The notes beneath the pieces were generated by a model. That model was not told the origin of the DNA, ran no database searches, and saw only the letters and a list, made by a program, of their open reading frames with translations. A stretch of 17,029 bases of DNA, taken from positions 1 through 17,029 of the forward strand of contig JAGBBI010000211.1 in the NCBI GenBank assembly GCA_017938565.1, in the 5' to 3' direction. Both the position numbers and the translations under genes were made by a program. Below, one piece after another: positions 8,130-15,550 of this stretch. This DNA comes from Clostridia bacterium (GTDB lineage Bacteria; Bacillota_A; Clostridia; Christensenellales; UBA1242). Numbering within the stretch: the stretch's first letter is position 1; the number at the start of each line of letters is the position of its first letter.

Positions 8130-9179
8130 CTAGAATACCTTCGGTATGTTTTTGCAACTCCATACAGCATCTTCAATAAGAGAAAAGTAACTGTCCGCAT
8201 ACAAATGTGGAATGGTAGTACTAAACAAACCACTTTCCGATAATAGCTTTTGTGAGCTTTCACATAGTAAAGTTTCAATGAACAGCTTCGCCAATTTATC
8301 AAACTGTTCATTATTTCCTTTAACTACACCAACATATTGAATAAGGTCATTATAAGATGCTACTGGCTCAATCAGTAAATCCTGTATTGCCCCCCTATCC
8401 AATTTCCCCTTCAGCTTCACCAAATCTCTTTGAGTACCAAGCAGTATTGTGGCTTTATTTAAACTTATAAAATCTATATATGCATTATAATCATCTGGCG
8501 ATTCAAGAATCTCTGACGAATTCTCTACTGCTAAACATTTCATCGGAGAAATATAACTATTTTTACCATAAGCCAGTCCATAAATATGTTTAGTTGATTT
8601 TCTTAAAGTCTTATTAAAACCACAATTAACAAAATCTTTTGAAAATGTAATATCATTGTTATTTGATGCCTCGCTTAATTTTTCACTCGTCGAAAAATAG
8701 GCGTATCCACCCATTGCATAACCAACGGCAAGTTGCGTATTTTCAGCGATTCCAGAATTCTTCACCTCTGCGTTCATTCCCAGTGGAACATTGTTTAAAG
8801 GCGTTAACAAATCCCTAACAACACTTCCAACCCCATACCCAAACGAAATTACCGATGGCAGTTTCCCCGATTCTTTTGCAAGGACAAATTCATCAACAGA
8901 CATATTCCTTACATTAATATACAACCCCTTATTGGCATTCTCAAATAATCGTGCCACTTTATTTAAATAATCGGTTTTTGAAATATTGCCACCCGAAAAT
9001 GTGTCTACGTTCCAAACCTCAATAATCGCTTGCATATTATTATCGCTTTCCAAATGTTTGACTGAATTATTTCTTTTTTCAATCTTCAACATAGGTAAAG
9101 TAGATATACCAATTAATACAAGCACTAATAGACTTAGAGCAATTAAATTAAAAATTCCAAACGGTTTTGATCCTTTCAT
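8130..9179 (-). CDS. Membrane-anchored extracellular solute-binding-like protein
   Basis: A 349-residue protein with one hydrophobic segment at about residues 8-29 after a short basic start (MKGSKPF). There is no lipobox cysteine and no good signal-peptidase site, so it probably stays as a single-pass protein facing outside. The following region (EVWNVDTFSGGN, then KVARLFENANKGLYINVRNM) resembles the start of ABC-type family 1 extracellular solute-binding proteins. The C-terminal FIETLLCESSQKLLSESGLF also fits such a fold. No permease or ATPase gene is near, so uptake is uncertain; sensing or cell-envelope work is as likely. ATG 9179 is chosen; an in-frame TTG lies 9 bases upstream. Neither has a convincing ribosome binding site. 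The uvrC terminator ends only about 20 bases upstream, so any separate promoter must be compact or overlap it. Confidence 0.6.
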   Translation of the reverse strand: MKGSKPFGIFNLIALSLLVLVLIGISTLPMLKIEKRNNSVKHLESDNNMQAIIEVWNVDTFSGGNISKTDYLNKVARLFENANKGLYINVRNMSVDEFVLAKESGKLPSVISFGYGVGSVVRDLLTPLNNVPLGMNAEVKNSGIAENTQLAVGYAMGGYAYFSTSEKLSEASNNNDITFSKDFVNCGFNKTLRKSTKHIYGLAYGKNSYISPMKCLAVENSSEILESPDDYNAYIDFISLNKATILLGTQRDLVKLKGKLDRGAIQDLLIEPVASYNDLIQYVGVVKGNNEQFDKLAKLFIETLLCESSQKLLSESGLFSTTIPHLYADSYFSLIEDAVWSCKNIPKVF

Positions 9180-9199
9180 TTGATACAATCTTATGAAAT

Positions 9200-9234
9200 A
9201 AAAAAACGGTTTATGAGAAATTAACTCATAAACC
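9200..9234 (-). terminator. Rho-independent terminator after uvrC
   Basis: A perfect 10-bp stem, GGTTTATGAG (9208-9217) with CTCATAAACC (9225-9234), and a 7-base loop. Read on the minus strand, it is followed by one G and a run of seven T (9206-9200). It starts 6 bases after the uvrC stop and closes the prmC-prfA-uvrC group. The stem is A/T-rich, so some read-through into the next gene is possible. Confidence 0.9.
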
Positions 9235-9240
9235 TTTATC

Positions 9241-10884
9241 TTAGTTAAACATTGCTTTATCTCTTATCTGTCTATGGTAATTAATAGCGAATCTATGCGC
9301 TTCATCCCTTATTCGCTGTAAAAGTTTTCTTGCATTACTACGCTCATCCAGTACTATACTCTCTTTTTCACCAGACAAAAACAGCTCTTCTTGCTTTTTT
9401 GCGATACTTACTATTGGGATTTTCAATTCTAATTCATCTACAACTTTTTGCGCCGAATTAAGTTGCCCAAGCCCTCCATCAATAACTAATAAATCGGGTC
9501 TTTTATTAAATCCTTCGTCGCACTCTTTAAATCTTAGCAGACGCCTTCTTAGCGTCTCTTCCATACTTTTAAAATCATCAGCACCTTCAACGGTTTTAAT
9601 TCTGAACTTTCGATACTCTTTTTTTGCTGGAACTCCATTTTCGAACACAACCATACTTGCGACATTATTTGTCCCGCTTATATTTGAAATATCAAAACAT
9701 TCCAGTCTATATGGAATCGAGCCAAGCTTTAAAATCGTTGCAAGTTCTTTCAATGCATCTTGATTGAGTTGTTTTCTTCGCCTTTGTACCTCTATGTTTT
9801 TATATAAAAACTCTTCAATATTCTTCAATCCCATTTCAACAATTTTTTTCTTAATTCCTTTGTTTGGAATACGAACTTCAACACGTGAACCCCTTAATCG
9901 GCTCAAATATTCACCCAAATTAGGGATCTCTATGTTCGACAATAATTCACTAGGGGTCGGATTTGCGTCATAATATTGCACCAAAAATTCAGATAAAACA
10001 TCTTGCAAATTATCACCACTTAATGAGTCTAACAAAATATTTTTGTCAGCAATTGTCTTCCCGTTTCGTATTGTGGTCTGATTAACTGCAATAAATTCAT
10101 CGATTTCTTTTATCGTAAAAACATCGAAATTTGCCGACTTCGTCAAACTTGTCAAAATATAACTTTCACTTTTTTTCAACATTTGAATCTTGTCTCTAGC
10201 GTCTATTGCACCCTCAAAATCCATTCGGTCAGCACATTCTTTCATCTTTTCGTTTAAAAGTCTCCTCACCTTTGCGGTGTCTCCATTTAAGAAATCAATA
10301 ATTTCATCAACTATTTTTATGTATTCTTCATTAGAAATTTTGCCCAAACAAGGACACAAACACTTTCCCATATCGCCATAAAGGCACTGTCTTTTTACCT
10401 TGTTTGACTTTTCAAAATTTATTTTACACTGTCTTATTTTAAAAACTGATTTTATAATTGCAATAAATTCACTTACTCTAAGCCCTGTTACGAATGGTCC
10501 AAAATACAAAGCCCCATCGTTTTTGACTTTTCGTGATATCGTAATTTCTGGATACATTTGTTTTTTGTCTATTCTAATATATGGGAACATCTTGTCATCC
10601 TTTAAAAGGATATTATACTTTGGAAGATGCTGTTTTATTAAGTTGCTTTCAAGAGAAAAGGCATCAAGCTCTGATGCAGTCAAAATATAGTCAAGTGAAT
10701 CTATATTTGATACGAGCATTGATGTCTTTACATTCTTTTTTGTATTTTGAAAATATGAACTCACCCTATTTTTTAACGATTTTGCCTTGCCAATATAAAT
10801 AATTTCTCCAAATTTATCTTTCATCAAATATACACCTGGAGAAGACGGAAGACTTGCTAAAATTTGTGCGATCTTATCGTTCAT
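9241..10884 (-). CDS. uvrC: Excinuclease ABC subunit UvrC, lacking the C-terminal HhH domain
   Basis: Makes both incisions around a DNA lesion in nucleotide excision repair, acting after UvrA and UvrB. The GIY-YIG nuclease is at about 14-100 (GVY 17-19, YIG 30-32, R40, and the Glu in LESNLIK). A four-cysteine cluster lies at about 151-181 (QCK, QCL, KCLCPC), matching the iron-sulfur site reported for UvrC. A UVR motif for UvrB contact is at about 205-236. The RNase H-like domain has ECFDISN near 395, VIDGG near 466 and EAHRFA near 531. The protein ends at 547 residues, 16 after that His, whereas typical UvrC has about 600 and ends in tandem helix-hairpin-helix motifs. The stop is followed at once by a terminator, so no leftover HhH coding remains. 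AAGGA lies 9 bases before the ATG. It follows prfA by 15 bases. Confidence 0.95.
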   Translation of the reverse strand: MNDKIAQILASLPSSPGVYLMKDKFGEIIYIGKAKSLKNRVSSYFQNTKKNVKTSMLVSNIDSLDYILTASELDAFSLESNLIKQHLPKYNILLKDDKMFPYIRIDKKQMYPEITISRKVKNDGALYFGPFVTGLRVSEFIAIIKSVFKIRQCKINFEKSNKVKRQCLYGDMGKCLCPCLGKISNEEYIKIVDEIIDFLNGDTAKVRRLLNEKMKECADRMDFEGAIDARDKIQMLKKSESYILTSLTKSANFDVFTIKEIDEFIAVNQTTIRNGKTIADKNILLDSLSGDNLQDVLSEFLVQYYDANPTPSELLSNIEIPNLGEYLSRLRGSRVEVRIPNKGIKKKIVEMGLKNIEEFLYKNIEVQRRRKQLNQDALKELATILKLGSIPYRLECFDISNISGTNNVASMVVFENGVPAKKEYRKFRIKTVEGADDFKSMEETLRRRLLRFKECDEGFNKRPDLLVIDGGLGQLNSAQKVVDELELKIPIVSIAKKQEELFLSGEKESIVLDERSNARKLLQRIRDEAHRFAINYHRQIRDKAMFN

Positions 10885-10899
10885 AATTTTTAATCCTTA

Positions 10900-11973
10900 T
10901 TAATCGTAGTCTTGTTCTGTTAATAGTTTTTGTCTTTCTGCAAGAGTTAATTCATTTATCATTCCATCAATATCACCATTCATAAAATTATCCAAGGAAT
11001 AGATGGTAAAGTTAATTCTGTGATCGGTAACTCTGTTTTGTGGAAAGTTATAAGTCCTAATCTTTTCACTTCTGTCACCACTTCCTATTTGTAGCTTTCT
11101 TTTCTTTGCATACTCCGCATCGGCTTGTGATTGATAAAAGTCATAAAGTTTAGATTTCAATATACTCATCGCTCTTTCACGATTTTTTATTTGTGAGCGT
11201 TCGTCTTGACAAGCGACAACCATTCCTGTTGGCTTGTGAGTAATTCTTATTGCACTTTCGGTTTTATTTACGTGCCGACCTCCTGCACCACTACTACGAT
11301 AGGTATCAACTTGCAAATCGCTTTCGTTGATTTCAATATTTACCTCGGTATGCTCAGGAAGTACTGCCACGGTAGCAGTTGAAGTATGAACTCTTCCTTG
11401 ACTTTCAGTTACCGGCACTCTTTGAACCCTATGAACTCCACTTTCAAATTTCATAAGACTATATGCGTTTTTGCCCTTTACCATAAAAGTGCATTCTTTT
11501 AATCCACCCGCATCAGTATAGTTTCCATCAATTTCTTCAATTTGAAACCTGTGGTTCTCAGCCCAAAGTCCATACATCCTTTTTAGCTCCATTCCAAACA
11601 GTCCAGCTTCATCACCACCAGCACCGGCGCGAATTTCCACGATAACGTTTTTCTCGTCATTTTCGTCTTTTGGCAAAAGTAAAACTTTAAGTTCTTCTTC
11701 AATTTGCTTCAATTTCTCTTTACCGTTTTGAATTTCTTCATTCGCAAGTTCAATTAATTCTTGATCGCTTTCAATTGATTTTAATTCTTCTGCATCTTTA
11801 ATATTACTTTCGACTTTTAAATACTCGTCAAATTTCTCTATAATCTCTTGCATATCTGAGTGTTCTTTGCAAAGTTTTTTCCATCTGTCCATATCAGCGA
11901 TAACATCTGGCTCGCTTATAAGCCTTGTAAGCTCAATAAACTTTTCTTTCATCTGCTTTAATTTTTCTATCAT
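10900..11973 (-). CDS. prfA: Peptide chain release factor 1, with GGR in place of GGQ
   Basis: Recognises UAA and UAG in the ribosomal A site and triggers release of the finished protein. The 357 residues are normal. RF1 identity rests on the stop-codon-reading PxT tripeptide, here P187-V188-T189 in RVPVTESQ; RF2 would have SPF. HTSTATVAVLPE and GVHRVQR flank it. The catalytic loop should read GAGGQHVNKTES; here it reads GAGGRHVNKTES, with codon CGG (11277-11275) for residue 233. That glutamine lies at the peptidyl transferase centre and is the residue methylated by PrmC. A single A-to-G change from CAG explains it, so a real mutation and a base-call error are both open. The rest of the protein looks undamaged. 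AAGGAG sits 7 bases before the ATG, just beyond the prmC stop. Order rpmE-prmC-prfA is typical. Confidence 0.95.
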   Translation of the reverse strand: MIEKLKQMKEKFIELTRLISEPDVIADMDRWKKLCKEHSDMQEIIEKFDEYLKVESNIKDAEELKSIESDQELIELANEEIQNGKEKLKQIEEELKVLLLPKDENDEKNVIVEIRAGAGGDEAGLFGMELKRMYGLWAENHRFQIEEIDGNYTDAGGLKECTFMVKGKNAYSLMKFESGVHRVQRVPVTESQGRVHTSTATVAVLPEHTEVNIEINESDLQVDTYRSSGAGGRHVNKTESAIRITHKPTGMVVACQDERSQIKNRERAMSILKSKLYDFYQSQADAEYAKKRKLQIGSGDRSEKIRTYNFPQNRVTDHRINFTIYSLDNFMNGDIDGMINELTLAERQKLLTEQDYD

Positions 11974-11987
11974 TACTTTTCTCCTTA

Positions 11988-12794
11988 CTATTTTAGTGTT
12001 GCATAAATTATTCGTTCAACGCCTTCTAAATCTTTTAAAATTGTTACGTCTTTAAATTTATACTCCAACAATTCTTTTATACTTTTAGCTTCGCCTATTC
12101 CTATTTCAAAAAAAATTCTACCAGACCGAACTAAATATTGTGGTGCCTTTTCTATTATTTTTCGATAAAAATCTAAACCATCTATCCCCCCATCTAGTGC
12201 GATTAATGGTTCATAATTCTTAACCTCATCTTCTAAAAAATTTATATCATTCGATAATATATATGGAGGATTTGACACTATAAAATCAAACTTTTCTTTT
12301 GGCACATTTGAGTACAAGTTACTTTTATAAATCTTTGCACCAGCTCCCAATTTTTCATTATTTTCAACAGCTATATCTAGTGCCTCTTCGCTGATATCAA
12401 CTCCCTGCATTTTTATGTTCTCATTCTCAAGCATTAATGTTATTGATATTGCTCCGCTTCCCACTCCAATCTCTAAACCATTCCCAGAATGAACCTCTTT
12501 TAAAATAACTTCAACCAACTCCTCGGTTTCACACCTTGGAATCAAACAACCTTCACGGACTAAAAAATCTCTACCATAAAAATTTGATTTGCCTAATATA
12601 TAAGCCAGCGGTCTTCCTGTCAGTCTTTCATTTACAAGATTATAAATCATCTTTTCTTGCTCATCGGTTATTTCTATTTGCATATTGATTTGACTACGTC
12701 TGATGGAAACAGCCTCACAAATTATCCAATCGATATCAGCTTCATCAATATTATACTCCGCCTGCAACTTCTTTTTTATTTTATTTGTTAACAC
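11988..12794 (-). CDS. prmC: Release factor glutamine N5-methyltransferase PrmC
   Basis: Methylates the GGQ glutamine of RF1 and RF2 with S-adenosylmethionine. GRPLAYILG, LIPRCETEELV (usually PxPETE, here Cys), the SAM loop LEIGVGSGAISI, and NPPY near residue 175 are all in the expected order. I start at GTG 12794: GGAG lies 8 bases upstream, and the N-terminal helical domain then has the usual length (268 residues). An ATG at 12839 would add 15 residues, but it has no ribosome binding site and lies inside a hairpin followed by a T run. Two terminator-like hairpins separate it from rpmE, and no clear promoter is visible, so expression may depend on read-through. Its RF1 target next door has lost the glutamine, leaving RF2 (not in the window) as the evident substrate. 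Confidence 0.9.
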   Translation of the reverse strand: MLTNKIKKKLQAEYNIDEADIDWIICEAVSIRRSQINMQIEITDEQEKMIYNLVNERLTGRPLAYILGKSNFYGRDFLVREGCLIPRCETEELVEVILKEVHSGNGLEIGVGSGAISITLMLENENIKMQGVDISEEALDIAVENNEKLGAGAKIYKSNLYSNVPKEKFDFIVSNPPYILSNDINFLEDEVKNYEPLIALDGGIDGLDFYRKIIEKAPQYLVRSGRIFFEIGIGEAKSIKELLEYKFKDVTILKDLEGVERIIYATLK

Positions 12795-12815
12795 ACAAAA
12801 ATCTCCAAAATCAAT

Positions 12816-12859
12816 AAAAAAGCGAGCTTGACTTTTCATTTAAAAAAATCAATTCTCGC
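12816..12859 (-). terminator. Second terminator-like hairpin upstream of prmC
   Basis: On the minus strand GCGAG (12859-12855) pairs with CTCGC (12826-12822). TTGA and TCAA inside extend the stem across a small internal bulge, the loop is about 17 bases, and six T follow (12821-12816). It is weaker than the rpmE terminator just upstream. It could be a back-up terminator or an attenuator for prmC-prfA-uvrC. Confidence 0.45.
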
Positions 12860-12861
12860 AT

Positions 12862-12897
12862 AAAAAACTTTGCAAGTACCAAAAATACTTGCAAAGT
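12862..12897 (-). terminator. Rho-independent terminator after rpmE
   Basis: A perfect 12-bp inverted repeat, ACTTTGCAAGTA (12867-12878) and TACTTGCAAAGT (12886-12897), with a 7-base loop. On the minus strand it runs into six T. It begins 9 bases after the rpmE stop, so rpmE is mostly transcribed alone. Confidence 0.92.
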
Positions 12898-12906
12898 GCA
12901 CTCCAC

Positions 12907-13116
12907 CTAATTATTCTTGGCGTATCTTTTATTAAATCTATCTACTCTTCCACCGCTGTCAACAAGCTTTTGTGTTCCTGTGAAAAATGGGTGACACTTG
13001 TTACAAATTTCAAGCTTAATAACATCACCATTTTTTGTACTTTTAGTTTGGAACTTATTTCCGCAAGCACATTCAACAGTTACTTCGTGATAGTTTGGAT
13101 GTAAATTGTCCTTCAT
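12907..13116 (-). CDS. rpmE: Ribosomal protein L31, zinc-binding type
   Basis: Large-subunit ribosomal protein bL31 at the subunit interface. The 69 residues align from end to end with Gram-positive L31 ([35 protein letters not shown]). The four cysteines C16, C18, C38 and C41 mark the zinc-holding form rather than the zinc-free paralogue made under zinc limitation. AAGGAG lies 6 bases before the ATG. The gene has its own consensus promoter and terminator. DUF1385, often found between rpmE and prmC in Clostridia, is absent. Confidence 0.97.
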   Translation of the reverse strand: MKDNLHPNYHEVTVECACGNKFQTKSTKNGDVIKLEICNKCHPFFTGTQKLVDSGGRVDRFNKRYAKNN

Positions 13117-13156
13117 ATCTCTCTCCTTATCTAATCGTCTCTAAAATAACGAAATT

Positions 13157-13185
13157 ATTATATATTAATAATCATTGTTTGTCAA
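13157..13185 (-). promoter_or_regulatory. Consensus sigma-A promoter for rpmE
   Basis: On the minus strand TTGACA (13185-13180) and TATAAT (13162-13157) are both perfect and separated by exactly 17 bases. The expected start of transcription is near 13150, giving a leader of about 33 bases before the rpmE ATG. This is the strongest promoter I can see in the window and fits a highly expressed ribosomal gene. Confidence 0.9.
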
Positions 13186-13229
13186 GTAAATTTCATAATT
13201 TAAAGTTTATATATCTTTAATCTTTAAAT

Positions 13230-13261
13230 AAAAATTCGCCGAAAACAACTTTCGGCGAATT
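13230..13261 (-). terminator. Rho-independent terminator after spoVG
   Basis: A GC-rich perfect inverted repeat, ATTCGCCGAAA (13234-13244) and TTTCGGCGAAT (13250-13260), with a 5-base loop, extendable by one A-T pair. Five T follow on the minus strand. It lies about 53 bases after the spoVG stop and upstream of the rpmE promoter, separating the two units. Confidence 0.9.
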
Positions 13262-13313
13262 AAACACTTTTTGCATAAAATAAACGTAATTTTAAATATA
13301 TATTTAAAAGTTA

Positions 13314-13580
13314 CTATTCTGCGTCTTTTGCTTCATTGAATGCTTTAAGAACAACGTCTTTAATCATTTCACGAGTTTCTGTGTTTAGTGGATGTACGAT
13401 ATCCTTAAATTCTCCATCAGGAGTCTTTCTGCTAGGCATAGCAATAAAGTAACCTTCATTTCCTTCAATAACCTTGATGTCGTGTACTACGAAGCATTCA
13501 TCAATTGTGATTGAAGCAGATGCCTTGATTTTGCTTGTTTCGCTCTTTACAATGCGAATTCTCACGTCAGAAATTTTCAT
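13314..13580 (-). CDS. spoVG: SpoVG family RNA/DNA-binding regulator
   Basis: Small site-specific nucleic-acid-binding regulator of the SpoVG family; it affects sporulation septation in Bacillus and virulence and capsule genes in Staphylococcus, and is kept in many non-sporulating bacteria. The start is ATG 13580, because AGAGG lies 8 bases upstream and [11 protein letters not shown] is the family start; an ATG 39 bases further upstream lacks support. The resulting 88 residues match the family. [33 protein letters not shown] and [12 protein letters not shown] are the conserved stretches. It is flanked by its own terminator and a possible promoter, so it is probably monocistronic. Its presence alone does not prove that the organism sporulates. 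Confidence 0.96.
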   Translation of the reverse strand: MKISDVRIRIVKSETSKIKASASITIDECFVVHDIKVIEGNEGYFIAMPSRKTPDGEFKDIVHPLNTETREMIKDVVLKAFNEAKDAE

Positions 13581-13630
13581 GTTTTTTACCTCTTTGCATT
13601 TAGTATCCCAAATTTTCATTTGGTAATTCT

Positions 13631-13660
13631 ATTCTACTATATAAGTATACTAAAAGGCAA
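13631..13660 (-). promoter_or_regulatory. Possible promoter for spoVG
   Basis: On the minus strand TTGCCT (13660-13655) and TAGAAT (13636-13631) are 18 bases apart, about 50 bases before the spoVG ATG. The match to sigma-A is moderate. A sigma-H site, as known for Bacillus spoVG, is not evident because no AGGA-type -35 is seen. Confidence 0.4.
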
Positions 13661-13704
13661 CTAATTTTAGACTATTTTTAAATAAAATATTTTCAGTATC
13701 AAAC

Positions 13705-14607
13705 TTACTTATCCCACAAATGCTTTGGGTACTCACCACATTCAACAAGTCTTGCGATAGACTTTACAAGTTCTTCTTTATCCTCTTTATAAGTTACACC
13801 ATGCCATACAGCTGTCGTATCTAAAACTTTAACAGTAGCTAATTCACCACCTATCATTTCTGCAACAACAGATGGAATTAAAAACTCACATTTTTCAGGA
13901 TTGTCCATCATTTCTTCAATTAAGAAGGATTTAAACCTTTTTTCTAAATATCTAAATATATCTTGCGTAAATCCAAACATATTCATAGATACTGGAGCAT
14001 CGCCATCAACCTCAAACTCAGACATCCCATTTAGCGGAGACGCATAATACTTTCCGTCTCTTTCTTCAATACTGCTTTCCACAATATCTTCTAGATATCC
14101 ATCCTTCACTGTACACACGCCACGTTTTACAGAACCATTTGCAGTTAGCGTATTTTTTACTTTATAACCAGCAAGAGCAAATTCACTATCACTCTTTTTA
14201 TTCCTTAAAAAGTCAGCAACAACCTTAAATGCATCAAACCCATAAAAATCATCAGCGTTAATAACAATAAAATCGCCGTGAACTGTTTGCCGACAAGAAA
14301 GGATGGCGTGTGCCGTTCCCCAAGGTTTCACCCTACATTTTGGAACTTTAAAACCATGAGGCATACAATCCAAGCGTTGGAAGACATACTCCGTTTCGAT
14401 AAATTTTTCGACACGACTTCCAATAGTTTCTTTAAACGAATGATAATTTTCTTCTTTAATAATGAACACAACCCTGTCAACACCTGCACGAATTGCATCA
14501 TAAATTGAGTAATCAATAATAAAATTATTATCGTCATTTATTGGTTCAACTTGTTTTAAACCTCCGAACCTACTACCCATTCCGGCAGCCATAATCACTA
14601 AATCCAT
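13705..14607 (-). CDS. Sugar-phosphate nucleotidyltransferase-like protein
   Basis: A 300-residue GT-A-fold nucleotidyltransferase of the NDP-sugar pyrophosphorylase superfamily. The N-terminal MAAGMGSRFGGLKQ is the nucleotide-binding loop with the conserved Arg and Lys. INADDFYG near 116-122 carries the metal-binding aspartates. VSMNMFGF and the late AVWHGVTYKEDKEEL also fit. The family transfers NMP from an NTP to a sugar phosphate; the sugar and base cannot be told. No sugar-pathway genes surround it. ATG 14607 is chosen with GGAGG about 10 bases upstream; a TTG two codons earlier is 4 bases from it and less likely. A candidate promoter lies just upstream. No terminator is obvious between its stop and spoVG. 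Confidence 0.82.
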   Translation of the reverse strand: MDLVIMAAGMGSRFGGLKQVEPINDDNNFIIDYSIYDAIRAGVDRVVFIIKEENYHSFKETIGSRVEKFIETEYVFQRLDCMPHGFKVPKCRVKPWGTAHAILSCRQTVHGDFIVINADDFYGFDAFKVVADFLRNKKSDSEFALAGYKVKNTLTANGSVKRGVCTVKDGYLEDIVESSIEERDGKYYASPLNGMSEFEVDGDAPVSMNMFGFTQDIFRYLEKRFKSFLIEEMMDNPEKCEFLIPSVVAEMIGGELATVKVLDTTAVWHGVTYKEDKEELVKSIARLVECGEYPKHLWDK

Positions 14608-14638
14608 AAACAAAAGCCCTCCATAATTGATTAATAAT

Positions 14639-14666
14639 ATAATAACACAAACAACCTAATTTTCAA
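14639..14666 (-). promoter_or_regulatory. Candidate promoter for the 13705-14607 gene
   Basis: On the minus strand TTGAAA (14666-14661) and TATTAT (14644-14639) are 16 bases apart, about 32 bases before the ATG. The 121-base gap after the upstream gene fits a new transcription unit. A short AAGATATCTT palindrome follows the upstream stop but is too weak to call a terminator. Confidence 0.45.
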
Positions 14667-14728
14667 AGTAAATTTTAAGACTTATATATTTTTATCGCAA
14701 TCACATAAGCAACAATTTAAAAGATATC

Positions 14729-15550
14729 TTAACCATTTATCAACAACTGCTCGCGAAACCACGTTTTTAAAATTTCATATTGGACATCACCAAATATTTT
14801 CTCAGCGACTTCATTACGTTCAAAAGCATTCTTTTTTAAAGCTATATTTTTCAATTTTGTAGTTTCGATATCAAACTCTTTCGCAAGATTCTCTGCCTCA
14901 GCCAATGAATAAATCCCCTTTTTGACCGCTATTAAATAATCTCTCCGGTCTTTTTCATCCAAAGAACTTCCAAACGTTTGTCCGTCTAATATTTTTTTCA
15001 AAAAGTAATTCAATCTTATTATATGATGCAATTGCTTTGGATCGTAACCGAATTTTTCTATTTTATCTAAAATTGATGGATATGGATGTTTTAATGCGCA
15101 AAGTTTTTGTTTTTCCATCCCCACAATGCAGTTTATAAGTTGCTTTTTGTCTGAAAATGCAATAGCTTCATTGTTGTCAAAAATCGGCTTTAGCAGTTTT
15201 TCATATTTTTGATTAATCATCTTAAACTTAGTAAATAAAATTTCCAAATAATTTATATTACTCTTTTGCATAACATCAAACATTACACGAATATCTTTGA
15301 CATCAATATGCTCATCATTATCTAAAACGATAGTTGTTGAGATCGGAGATTTGCCTTTTACAAAATCCTCAAAGCTCGGCAAAACAATTGCTTTTGTATC
15401 AATATCACTTCTATAATCTTCATCGTATACATCAAGATTATAATTTTGCGACCCCTGAACAAAAACGGCTACAATTTCAAAGTCGTTTTTTAGCAAATAG
15501 TCGTAATGCTCATATAATCTTTTAGAAATTTTATGCTCTCTTTTCGTCAT
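14729..15550 (-). CDS. Polymerase-beta-fold nucleotidyltransferase, function unknown
   Basis: A 273-residue protein with an N-terminal polymerase-beta-type nucleotidyltransferase domain. FVQGSQNYNL (about 30-39) is the GS motif, SDIDTKAI (48-55) supplies the D49-x-D51 metal pair, and HIDVKDIR (81-88) offers the third Asp, D83. It resembles the COG3541 (YcgL-like) group of predicted nucleotidyltransferases, known from genomes and phages without a firm role. The remaining part is helical and charged, with LKHPYPSILDKIEKFGYDPK and LHHIIRL as distinctive stretches. GGGAG lies 7 bases before the ATG. It follows tyrS by 53 bases without a terminator, so it may share the T-box-controlled transcript. 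No partner gene suggesting a toxin-antitoxin pair is adjacent. Confidence 0.72.
   Translation of the reverse strand: MTKREHKISKRLYEHYDYLLKNDFEIVAVFVQGSQNYNLDVYDEDYRSDIDTKAIVLPSFEDFVKGKSPISTTIVLDNDEHIDVKDIRVMFDVMQKSNINYLEILFTKFKMINQKYEKLLKPIFDNNEAIAFSDKKQLINCIVGMEKQKLCALKHPYPSILDKIEKFGYDPKQLHHIIRLNYFLKKILDGQTFGSSLDEKDRRDYLIAVKKGIYSLAEAENLAKEFDIETTKLKNIALKKNAFERNEVAEKIFGDVQYEILKTWFREQLLING

Noticed and set aside
10900..11973. Idea that this gene is RF2 or another release-factor paralogue
   Set aside because: The PVT tripeptide, length and rpmE-prmC-prfA context all fit RF1; RF2 would show SPF.
14719..14732. AAGATATCTT palindrome after the 14729-15550 gene as a terminator
   Set aside because: The stem is only five A/T-rich pairs with no loop and a short T run.
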